DNA from: Atopobiaceae bacterium UBA7016
Lineage (GTDB): Bacteria > Actinomycetota > Coriobacteriia > Coriobacteriales > Atopobiaceae
DNA: 7,939 nucleotides
Direction of reading: 5' to 3'
NCBI GenBank assembly: GCA_002449555.1
Contig: DJXA01000078.1
Span: forward strand, 1,655-9,593
Of this stretch, positions 1 through 5,295 are shown in pieces. The position numbers were made by a program, and so were the translations under genes. Each line of letters opens with the position of its first letter. Positions within the stretch are counted from its first letter, which is position 1. The notes under the pieces are model-generated. The model saw only the letters and a program-made list of their open reading frames with translations, was not told the DNA's origin and searched no databases.

Positions 1-37
1 TGGTTCGGTGCTTCACTTGTTGATGCTGGGGCTGGCC

Positions 38-808
38 TTACAGGTCGCGGTAGTCGACGAGGCGCAGGTCGGGCTGGGCCTCAAGCCAAGCACGCAGCTC
101 CGGGTCGATGAGCGCGTCGACCTCCTTGGTGCGGTTGACCGTGAGGCTGGAGTTGCCCAGGATGAAAGCGTCCAGGTAGCCCGGATGGAAGACGAGCACG
201 TAGGTCTCGCCGTCGGCCATGTGCTCAACCGTACGCTTGATGAAAGCCTCGGGGTCGTACTGCTCGGGAGGGAGCATGTCCTCAAGGGCCATGTGCACGT
301 CAGTCGTGCCGCAGCGCACGATGGCCGTAGGGTCGAAGCTCGCGATCTGCTCTTTGAACCCATGCTTCTCGGCCACATCGTGGATGGCCTGATTGAGGTT
401 CTTGCTCATGACGGCATGGGCTTCGAAGTAGTCCGGGTCATGCCCGACGATCTTGCGGAAGCTCGCCAGCTGCGCCTCGATCTCGATAACAAGCTCGTCA
501 TAGTCGGCGATTTCCTCGCCGCGCTTGAAGGCGTCGCGGTAGGTGCGCGAGCTCTTGAGCTGGCCGCGCTCGTCCAGCAGGCTCGGGATGAGCTTGGGGT
601 CGGCACAGGGGGTGCCCAGGCACAGGTTGGTGTGCTGGCCGATGGCGATGCCAGAGTCCTTCACCCAGTCCCAGCCGCGCTGGGCCTCGGGCATGTTGGG
701 CATGAGACCAGCCGAGCGCACCAGGCCCTCGTTGACAGCGCGGGCAATGCCCAGGTTGACGGCATAGGAGTAACCGATATCGTCGGCACGGATGAGCAGC
801 TGCTTCAT
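38..808 (-). CDS. ChbG/YdjC (HpnK-like) family carbohydrate deacetylase
   Basis: The 256-residue protein is full length for the YdjC/ChbG fold, a family of metal-dependent deacetylases that remove acetyl groups from N-acetylated sugars (ChbG acts on chitobiose derivatives). The N-terminal RADDIGYS (residues 7-14) gives the metal-binding Asp pair D9/D10. GQHTNL supplies H59, FEAH supplies H131 as the other likely metal ligands, and HPGY (208-211) is the typical late family motif. The protein has no signal peptide, so it should be cytosolic. I chose the ATG at 808 because it opens directly on the conserved core strand and has AGGAAAGG a few bases upstream; the longer reading from 880 adds non-conserved residues over a terminator. 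It lies 96 nt downstream of the PTS permease gene on the same strand, which suggests it acts on the imported sugar or its phosphate. The family assignment is firm; the substrate is inferred. Confidence 0.9.
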   Translation of the reverse strand: MKQLLIRADDIGYSYAVNLGIARAVNEGLVRSAGLMPNMPEAQRGWDWVKDSGIAIGQHTNLCLGTPCADPKLIPSLLDERGQLKSSRTYRDAFKRGEEIADYDELVIEIEAQLASFRKIVGHDPDYFEAHAVMSKNLNQAIHDVAEKHGFKEQIASFDPTAIVRCGTTDVHMALEDMLPPEQYDPEAFIKRTVEHMADGETYVLVFHPGYLDAFILGNSSLTVNRTKEVDALIDPELRAWLEAQPDLRLVDYRDL

Positions 809-850
809 GATCTCTGTCCTTTCCTCGGGAAGATGCGACACACACGATAG

Positions 851-885
851 CAAAACGGGAGGCGACCCAGAAGCGGCCACCTCCC
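851..885 (-). terminator. Hairpin between PTS gene and deacetylase gene
   Basis: On the minus strand, GGGAGGTGGCC and GGTCGCCTCCC form an 11-bp stem (two G-U pairs) with a 7-nt loop, followed by GTTTTGC. The U-tract is short. It may be a partial terminator that lowers expression of the downstream deacetylase relative to the permease rather than a full stop. Confidence 0.6.
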
Positions 886-904
886 TAAAGGAAGCGAGGA
901 CGAC

Positions 905-2338
905 TTATGCGGCCCGCTCAGCTGCCTTGCGATCCTCCTCGAGCTGCTCCTTGGTGAAGCCGAAGAAGTACACGATGGCAGCGGAGGCAACAAAAGCGAC
1001 GACGCACGAGATGACACCCATGATCAGGCTGCTGGGGTTGTCAGGGCTGGCAAAGCCCATGACGCAGAGCACGTTGGTGGCAGCAAGCATGTAGTTGTGG
1101 ACGCCAAAGATGCCTGCAAGTGCGCCGCCAATGAAGCCGCCGCCAATCATGCCGGCAAGCGAGCGCGTGTACTTGAAGCCAGTACCGTAGATCTCGGGCT
1201 CGGTCACGCCACCGATGATGCCAGAGAGCGCGTAGCCCAGCTGCGCCATCTTCTCTTCCTTGTTCTTGAGGCGCAGGAACGCACCAAAGGCAATGCCCCA
1301 GGTGGCCCACTGGGCAATCATGCCGCCGACGGTGACGCAGGGGTCGCCTGCGGGGCTGGAAAGGAGCTGCGTGATGGCCAGCACGATGAGCACCTGATGC
1401 ATACCAGTCATGACCAGGAAGCTCCACAGCGCGCCAATTACGGCCACGGCAAGGAAGCCTCCGACCTCGCCAAAGCCAAAGAGCACGGTACCGACACCCT
1501 GGCCAAGCCAGCCACCCAGCGGCGCAAGTGCACAGTAGGCAACGGGAACCATCACGAGCATAGTGAGGAAGGGCACGAACACGGTGGAGAGCATGTCGGG
1601 GACAATCTTCTTCATGAACTTCTCGACCTGCGCGAGCACGGGCATGCAGAGGATGATGGGGAGCACCGTCTGGCCGTAGTTTGCCACCGGTGCGGGGATG
1701 CCCATGACGCTCACGCTAGCAACCTCGCCCGCCTGGGCAAGCGCCACCAGGTCAGGGCAGATGAGGATGCCGCCCATGAACATGCCCAGCATCTCGCTGC
1801 AGCCCAGCTGCTTGGAGGCCGAATAGCCAAGGTAAATGGGGATGAAGTAGAAGGCCGCGTTATACATCCACGTGTTGAAGAGCTGGTAGATCTGCATGTC
1901 TTCGGTCCACAGGCCCAAGAGCGAGGGGCCAAACAGCGTTGCCACCGTGCGGAAGAACGCGCCGCCCATCATGATGGGGATCATGGCCACCATAGTCTTG
2001 GAGAGGTAGTTGAGGATGGCGTTGCCTACGTTCTTGGGGGTCCACTCAAACTTGGCATCGCCCTCGTCGACGTCAATGGAGCCGCCGCCGGCGACGCCCA
2101 GCTTCATGACCTCGTCGTAGACCTTGGTCACGTTCTGGCCGATGATGACCTGGAACTGGCCACCACTCCACTGGGCGCCGATGACGCCGGGGATCTTCTT
2201 GATGGCGTCGGCATCGGGGATGGACTCGTCCTTCAGGCTGAAGCGGAGACGCGTGATGCAGTGGATGAGGTTGGTGACGTTCTCCTTGCCGCCTACGGCT
2301 GCGAGGACGTCGGCAGCGGTCTTTGCGTTGTCTGCCAT
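905..2338 (-). CDS. PTS sugar transporter EIIBC (Glc superfamily, beta-glucoside/sucrose/MurNAc type), no EIIA domain
   Basis: This 477-residue membrane permease phosphorylates its sugar during uptake. Residues 1-80 are an EIIB domain with the phospho-cysteine in IHCITRLRF (C27) and the family motifs GVIGAQWSGGQFQVIIG. After a linker at about 82-100, residues 105-460 form a hydrophobic EIIC domain with many membrane helices, TGMHQ (311-315) and GGVTEPEIYG (376-385), the signature of beta-glucoside-type EIIC. The chain ends in a charged tail at 462-477, so the EIIA domain that many relatives carry is missing and must come from another protein, as for MurP, TreB or ScrA. The ATG at 2338 follows AAGGAAGGG at 7 nt; a longer reading from 2551 would translate the regulatory leader and is rejected. 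The gene is preceded by a RAT/terminator switch and a LicT-type gene. The substrate is not readable; the deacetylase downstream hints at an N-acetylated sugar. Confidence 0.93.
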   Translation of the reverse strand: MADNAKTAADVLAAVGGKENVTNLIHCITRLRFSLKDESIPDADAIKKIPGVIGAQWSGGQFQVIIGQNVTKVYDEVMKLGVAGGGSIDVDEGDAKFEWTPKNVGNAILNYLSKTMVAMIPIMMGGAFFRTVATLFGPSLLGLWTEDMQIYQLFNTWMYNAAFYFIPIYLGYSASKQLGCSEMLGMFMGGILICPDLVALAQAGEVASVSVMGIPAPVANYGQTVLPIILCMPVLAQVEKFMKKIVPDMLSTVFVPFLTMLVMVPVAYCALAPLGGWLGQGVGTVLFGFGEVGGFLAVAVIGALWSFLVMTGMHQVLIVLAITQLLSSPAGDPCVTVGGMIAQWATWGIAFGAFLRLKNKEEKMAQLGYALSGIIGGVTEPEIYGTGFKYTRSLAGMIGGGFIGGALAGIFGVHNYMLAATNVLCVMGFASPDNPSSLIMGVISCVVAFVASAAIVYFFGFTKEQLEEDRKAAERAA

Positions 2339-2421
2339 GATGTTTCCCTTCCTTATTGAGAACCTTGCTGGTGGTGCACCGGGGAGTTCCCTCAAGGAAG
2401 GGTGATCGGGCCTTCGACATG

Positions 2422-2490
2422 AAAAAAGCCCCCGAAGCATAGCGAACGAGACAGCCCTGTAGGCTGCCCGCCGGTAATGCCTCGCGGACT
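2422..2490 (-). terminator. RAT-controlled intrinsic terminator in the PTS leader
   Basis: The minus-strand arm at 2490-2478 (AGTCCGCGAGGCA) pairs with 2439-2427 (TGCTTCGGGGGCT): ten Watson-Crick pairs, two G-U pairs and one mismatch. The descending arm ends in a run of six T (2427-2422). A helper hairpin at 2452-2466 (CAGCC/GGCTG) sits in the large loop and would bring the arms together. The ascending arm is part of the RAT hairpin, so the two folds exclude each other. The uninduced state should stop transcription about 85 nt before the PTS start codon. Confidence 0.82.
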
Positions 2491-2509
2491 GCTCCGCCGA
2501 GTAACACCC
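2473..2509 (-). promoter_or_regulatory. Ribonucleic antiterminator (RAT) site for the LicT-type protein
   Basis: The minus strand reads GGGTGTTACT at the 5' side and GAGGCATTACC at the 3' side. These match the conserved flanks of BglG/LicT/SacT RAT elements (GG..TGTTACTG and GGCA..ACC). Between them, CTCG/CGAG and CGGA/TCCG form a stem with a single bulged G and a GCAG loop. At 37 nt it is longer than the usual roughly 30 nt because of the extra upper stem. It begins only a few bases after the predicted transcription start. Confidence 0.85.
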
Positions 2510-2521
2510 GAACTGACAGGG

Positions 2522-2551
2522 ATTGTAGCTAGCCGCATGCCGCCGTGTCAA
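2522..2551 (-). promoter_or_regulatory. Sigma-70 promoter of the PTS-deacetylase operon
   Basis: TTGACA (2551-2546) is a perfect -35 box and TACAAT (2527-2522) a 5/6 -10 box, 18 nt apart. Transcription should start near 2515, six bases before the RAT element. This gives the permease its own transcript, separate from the antiterminator gene upstream. Confidence 0.82.
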
Positions 2552-2564
2552 GCAAGTTTTTCCG

Positions 2565-2604
2565 GTGCGGTTTGTGCGGTTTGGGGGTAGCCCCTAAACC
2601 GCAC
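2565..2604. repeat. Hairpin plus tandem 9-mer after the antiterminator gene
   Basis: GTGCGGTTT occurs twice in tandem (2565-2573, 2574-2582), and its inverse AAACCGCAC lies at 2596-2604. The inner copy and the inverse form a 14-bp hairpin with a TAG loop (one mismatch on the minus strand, a G-U on the plus strand). It starts six bases after the antiterminator stop codon and lies upstream of the PTS promoter, so it probably terminates or protects the antiterminator mRNA. It lacks a U-tract. The tandem copies could alternatively be a protein-binding site. Confidence 0.6.
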
Positions 2605-2609
2605 GAGGG

Positions 2610-3446
2610 CTACTTGTTGGCAACACGCTCGCTGATGCGGTTTACGTGCAGCATGAGATAGAGCAGCTCCTCCTGCGTAAGCGTGCCCCCAAGGCGCCGC
2701 TCGATGAGCGCACTCGCCTTTTGCGCGCAGGTCGCGGCCTCAGGGTAGCTGGCAACGACCTCGTCGTACAGCTCCTCGTTCTGCGTGGCGATGGGCTTTC
2801 CGGTAAGCACGCGGTCGATGAGGTACTGCACGTGGGTGGCAAAGCGCGCGTAGTCAAACGACGCACGGTCCACCACGATGCCCAGCTCGCCCTCGACAAT
2901 CTGCGTGATGCCCTCAAGCAGGGCCGCCACCTCGCGTTCCTTGCGCGCCGTGCGCTCGCTCATGGTGATGGCGCTGTTCACGATGGAGAGCGCGATGCCC
3001 GTGGCCTCATGGCGGTCAAACCTGACGCCAAAGGTCTTGCGAGCACCTCGCACCGCCATCTGGCCCAGCCGGTACTCGGCCGGATGCGCCTGTTGCACGT
3101 CATAGGCCAGCGGCATCTGCACCACCATGTGCTCGCGGGCGCGCTTCACCATGAACGCGATGTGGTCCGCAAGCGTGATGGGCAGGTTGGGGGAGAGCTC
3201 GTAGGAGAGCGTGGCACGGCAGACGTCGGCCAGCTGCCCGGCAAACTCCAGCACGTCCTCGGGCATCTCGCCAATGAGCCCGAGGTACTTCTCGTCGACG
3301 CCATAGAAGGTGCGGTCAATGTCAGCCAGCGCGACCTCGCGCGGCAGGGTGCCAAACCCGATGCCCTTGCCAAGGGCGACCAGCTCGCGGCCCTTGCCGT
3401 CAACGCAGATGGCTGCGTTGTTGTTGATCTTGCGGATGGCCTGCAC
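2610..3446 (-). CDS. BglG/LicT family transcription antiterminator (CAT-PRD-PRD)
   Basis: The 278-residue RNA-binding antiterminator has the standard length. Residues 1-55 are the CAT RNA-binding domain (RKINNNAAICVDGKGRELVALGKGIGFG). PRD1 covers about 65-170 and PRD2 about 172-275; these domains are phosphorylated by the PTS to report sugar and energy state. The visible phospho-histidine positions are PRD1 LADHIAF (H95) and PRD2 FATHVQYL (H205) and LMLHVNRI (H267). The second PRD1 site, normally His in a context like IALHIVN, is Ser here (IALSIVN, S154). The start is GTG at 3446, because the conserved CAT domain begins at once; GGGAGG lies only 4 nt upstream. The RAT site 100 nt after its stop codon is the evident target, controlling the PTS gene. 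Its own leader shows no RAT, so autoregulation is not apparent. Confidence 0.93.
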   Translation of the reverse strand: MQAIRKINNNAAICVDGKGRELVALGKGIGFGTLPREVALADIDRTFYGVDEKYLGLIGEMPEDVLEFAGQLADVCRATLSYELSPNLPITLADHIAFMVKRAREHMVVQMPLAYDVQQAHPAEYRLGQMAVRGARKTFGVRFDRHEATGIALSIVNSAITMSERTARKEREVAALLEGITQIVEGELGIVVDRASFDYARFATHVQYLIDRVLTGKPIATQNEELYDEVVASYPEAATCAQKASALIERRLGGTLTQEELLYLMLHVNRISERVANK

Positions 3447-3477
3447 GGCACCTCCCTCGCACGTAGTTCAAAAACCA

Positions 3478-3506
3478 ATTCTACGGCGAAACGAGGTGCC
3501 TGGCAC
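3478..3506 (-). promoter_or_regulatory. Possible promoter of the antiterminator gene
   Basis: TAGAAT (3483-3478) resembles a -10 box (5/6). GTGCCA (3506-3501) is a weak -35 (4/6) at 17 nt. The -35 lies inside an 11-bp perfect palindrome GTGCCTGGCAC (3496-3506), which could be an operator. Transcription from the upstream STAS gene is an alternative source. Confidence 0.4.
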
Positions 3507-3529
3507 GAGATTTCGTGACACCAAATCTC
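3495..3529. repeat. Overlapping inverted repeats between STAS gene and antiterminator gene
   Basis: Three inverted repeats overlap here. GAGATTT/AAATCTC (3507-3529) has 7-bp arms and a 9-nt loop and reaches into the STAS stop codon. CACGA/TCGTG lies at 3504-3517 with outer GGTG/CACC at 3495-3522. GTGCCTGGCAC is at 3496-3506. The first two cannot form together. No U-tract follows on either strand, so this is not a standard terminator. It could be a REP-like remnant or an operator. Confidence 0.5.
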
Positions 3530-3827
3530 ACTGGGAGATGTCGAGGATCTCGGAGAAGCCCGTCTGATCAAAGAGCTCCTTGACCTCGTCCGACACGTTG
3601 ACCACGCGCATGGAGCCCTGCTTGAACATGCGCTTCTGCCACGAGAGCAACAGCCTGAGCCCCATGCTCGAGACATAGTCCACGTTCGCCAGATCGACGA
3701 TGAGGACGGTCGTGCCCTCAAGCTCGGGCTCGATGGCCTGGTCCAACTCCGGCGACGAGTTGATGTCAAGATGGCCTGACACATGCACGGTCAGGATCCC
3801 GTCGTCCTTCGAGATCCGGTATGTCAT
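3528..3827 (-). CDS. Stand-alone STAS-domain protein, RsbV/SpoIIAA-like anti-sigma-factor antagonist
   Basis: The 99-residue protein is a single STAS domain. GHLDINSSPELDQAI (18-32), VLIVDLANVDYVSSMGLRLLL (41-61) and the VVNVSDEVKELFDQTGFSEIL ending (75-95) match RsbV-like proteins. S54, in YVSSMG, aligns with the serine that partner-switch kinases phosphorylate (SpoIIAA S58). Known relatives bind an anti-sigma factor or kinase to free a sigma factor, but no RsbW-like kinase, sigma factor or PP2C phosphatase gene is in the window. The ATG at 3827 opens on MTYRISKDDG with a GGGGGAAG ribosome site about 4 nt upstream. It overlaps the preceding gene's TGA as ATGA, which indicates translational coupling. 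The longer reading to 3851 is unlikely because it ignores this site. The partner and target are unknown. Confidence 0.88.
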   Translation of the reverse strand: MTYRISKDDGILTVHVSGHLDINSSPELDQAIEPELEGTTVLIVDLANVDYVSSMGLRLLLSWQKRMFKQGSMRVVNVSDEVKELFDQTGFSEILDISQ

Positions 3828-4246
3828 ATGCTTCCCCCTGACCCCGTCCACTCGTGACGGTACTCGATGACGGGAATGTCCTCGTCCACCTTCACGACGA
3901 TCTGGTACTCGTCCTCATAGACGATCTCGCCCGGCGTGTTCGTATAGACCATGTAGAAGGGCACGTGATACTTGTCGAGCAGCCACATCGCGGGGTTGAG
4001 CATGCGCAGCATGAGGTCGGCGTTCTCGGTCTTGAAGAAGCAGATGACCTTCTCCTTCTTCAGGCACGGCTCGGGAAACGGGAGGCTCTCCACGAACCAC
4101 GAGTCAATCTCGCGGTAGAGCGCGGCGTCCTCCTCGTCCATGACGCCATGTTGGATGAGCCGCACGCACATGCCGAAGATTCCGGCGGGATGCATGGTGC
4201 TTGAGGCGATGTCCCTGCCTTGGATACGTACGTACTTGAACTTCAT
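3824..4246 (-). CDS. 140-aa protein of unknown family, coupled to the STAS gene
   Basis: I do not recognise this family. The predicted soluble protein has no signal peptide or clear membrane helix. Notable stretches are the start MKFKYVRIQGRDIASS, a Met/Cys-containing helix HPAGIFGMCVRLIQHGVM (19-36), the acidic MDEEDAALYREIDSWFVESLPFPEP (36-60), the strand VICFFK (67-72), RMLNPAMWLLDKYHVPFYMVYTNTPG (81-106) and an acidic strand-rich tail with IVYEDEYQIVVKVDED. The ATG at 4246 is preceded by GGGGAGGGTGA, a good ribosome site. Codon use and frame match its neighbours, and the ATGA overlap with the STAS gene supports it as a real gene. The coupling suggests a role in the same signalling step, for example as a partner of the STAS protein; this is inference only. 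Confidence 0.83.
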   Translation of the reverse strand: MKFKYVRIQGRDIASSTMHPAGIFGMCVRLIQHGVMDEEDAALYREIDSWFVESLPFPEPCLKKEKVICFFKTENADLMLRMLNPAMWLLDKYHVPFYMVYTNTPGEIVYEDEYQIVVKVDEDIPVIEYRHEWTGSGGSI

Positions 4247-4293
4247 GCGTCACCCTCCCCTTGGTCACCTGCACATATCGTATCGTCAAACGC

Positions 4294-4395
4294 ACCGCGA
4301 GGCGCAATAAAGGAGTCAGGGACCAAAACTGCGCTAGATGACACCTGTCACGTAGCGCAATTCTGGTCCCTGACTCCTTTATTGCACCTCGCGGT
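4294..4395. repeat. 102-bp near-perfect inverted repeat (REP/MITE-like or giant terminator hairpin)
   Basis: The two 51-nt arms face each other with no spacer and match at 45 positions. The mismatched pairs are 4303/4386, 4326/4363, 4329/4360, 4337/4352, 4338/4351 and the central 4344/4345. The arms carry GGAGTCAGGGACCA and TGCGCTA. The right arm contains the esterase stop codon and its last few codons; the left arm is a mirror copy of that 3' end. No open reading frame or transposase lies inside. It separates the esterase from the 140-aa gene on the same strand, so it could end the esterase transcript as a very long hairpin, although no U-tract follows. Confidence 0.88.
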
Positions 4396-5164
4396 TGAGC
4401 CAGAGGAAGTCGAGCCAGCGGCGGTTTTGCTGCTCCCAGCTGGCCTCGCAGTGGCGGCCACCGGCCTGGAAGTACGTCAGCGTCCGCGCGCCGCGCTCCT
4501 CAAGCGCCGCCGTCAGGCGCGCCGTGGCCTTGGCCTCGGGGGAGTCCGTCGCCGGGTCTGCGCCAGCCCGCGTGCGGCCCTTCTCGTCCTCGCCATATCC
4601 CAGATAGACGCGTGTGTCGGGGTCAATGTGTGACGCACGCAAATCGCGCATCACAAACCGCTCGTACCAATGCACGCCCGTGGCCAGGCACGTCGCCTTG
4701 CCAAACACGTCGTTGTGCACGATCGCGCCATAAAGGCTCATGATGCCGCCCATGCTGGAGCCGCCGATGCCCGTGGCCTCGCGATGCGCCCACGTGCGCA
4801 GGTTGGCGTCCACCCACGGCTTGACGTCGTTGATGATCCACTGGAAGGTCTGTTCCCCCATGGGCTTGATCTTGTGCCCCAGAAGCGTGCGCGCGTAGGG
4901 GCCGTATTCGTCAAGACGGCTCTGGCCCTCGTGGCTGCACTCCATGCCCACCACAATCATCGGCTTCTCCCACGTATCCAGCGCCCCCAAAAGGCCCCAG
5001 CTCTTGCCGTACGTCGCACGCTCGTCAAAGAAGAGGTTGTGACCGTCGAACATGTACATGACGGGATAGCGCTCCTGGCTGGCGTCGTAGCCGCGCGGCA
5101 GATAGATGTGCAGCAGCCGCGTGGCATTCGCGGGCGGGTAGTACATATCGTGGTAAATCACCAT
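4379..5164 (-). CDS. Alpha/beta hydrolase, putative esterase (esterase D / Fes-like family)
   Basis: The 261-residue predicted cytosolic hydrolase belongs to the putative-esterase family (relatives hydrolyse acyl, feruloyl, siderophore or S-formylglutathione esters). LLHIYLPRGYDAS, RYPVMYMFDGHNLFFDE and MIVVGMECS form the typical N-terminal strands with an oxyanion region. GIGGSSMGG gives the nucleophile S137 in a GxSxGG elbow. GYGEDEKG offers an acidic residue (E192 or D193), and GGRHCEASW gives the catalytic H238. No signal peptide is visible. The ATG at 5164 follows AGGGGG and lies 27 nt after the predicted transcription start; a TTG at 5197 would lie upstream of that start and is rejected. 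The stop codon sits within the arm of a 102-bp palindrome. The gene is divergent from an XRE regulator, which may control it. The substrate is unknown. Confidence 0.88.
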   Translation of the reverse strand: MVIYHDMYYPPANATRLLHIYLPRGYDASQERYPVMYMFDGHNLFFDERATYGKSWGLLGALDTWEKPMIVVGMECSHEGQSRLDEYGPYARTLLGHKIKPMGEQTFQWIINDVKPWVDANLRTWAHREATGIGGSSMGGIMSLYGAIVHNDVFGKATCLATGVHWYERFVMRDLRASHIDPDTRVYLGYGEDEKGRTRAGADPATDSPEAKATARLTAALEERGARTLTYFQAGGRHCEASWEQQNRRWLDFLWLNREVQ

Positions 5165-5174
5165 ATAAAGCCCC

Positions 5175-5194
5175 CTGTCAAAAGCATTCGACAG
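5175..5194. promoter_or_regulatory. Operator-like palindrome at the esterase transcription start
   Basis: The arms CTGTCAAAAG and the reverse complement of CATTCGACAG agree at 8 of 10 positions. The site covers the predicted start of transcription (about 5191) of the esterase promoter, where a bound repressor would block it. A further TGTCAAA half-site is embedded in the -35 region at 5220-5226. The divergent XRE protein is the natural candidate binder. Confidence 0.5.
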
Positions 5195-5197
5195 CAA

Positions 5198-5225
5198 ATT
5201 ATCGCCCTGCGAGCACCAATGTCAA
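5198..5225 (-). promoter_or_regulatory. Sigma-70 promoter of the esterase gene
   Basis: TTGACA (5225-5220) is a perfect -35 and GATAAT (5203-5198) a 5/6 -10, with 16 nt between. Transcription should begin near 5191, leaving a leader of about 27 nt that carries the AGGGGG ribosome site. Confidence 0.8.
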
Positions 5226-5282
5226 AGCCTTTGGGTGGTAAGGTCTGTGCATGCCATGGCAGCATCGTCTCCAGAGACACGA

Positions 5283-5288
5283 AAGGAG
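5283..5288 (+). promoter_or_regulatory. Ribosome binding site deciding the GTG start at 5296
   Basis: AAGGAG lies 7 nt before the GTG at 5296. The upstream ATG at 5251 has no such site and would add 15 residues unlike the usual start of this regulator family. Confidence 0.75.
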
Positions 5289-5295
5289 CAGCACG

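Noticed and set aside
1..37. Start of a further gene after the deacetylase
   Set aside because: Only 37 bases remain, a possible GTG has no ribosome site, and nothing can be assigned.
1097..2359. 420-codon plus-strand open frame opposite the PTS gene
   Set aside because: It is antisense to a clearly conserved permease. The product is rich in His/Ala/Glu with no recognisable domain, typical of shadow frames in GC-rich DNA.
2339..2551. N-terminal extension of the PTS protein
   Set aside because: It would translate the RAT, terminator and ribosome site. The conserved EIIB domain begins at the ATG at 2338.
2646..3518. 290-codon plus-strand open frame opposite the antiterminator gene
   Set aside because: It is antisense to the CAT and PRD domains, with no homology visible.
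4294..4395. CRISPR or tRNA explanation of the palindrome
   Set aside because: There is a single inverted repeat with no spacer-repeat periodicity, and no cloverleaf or CCA end.
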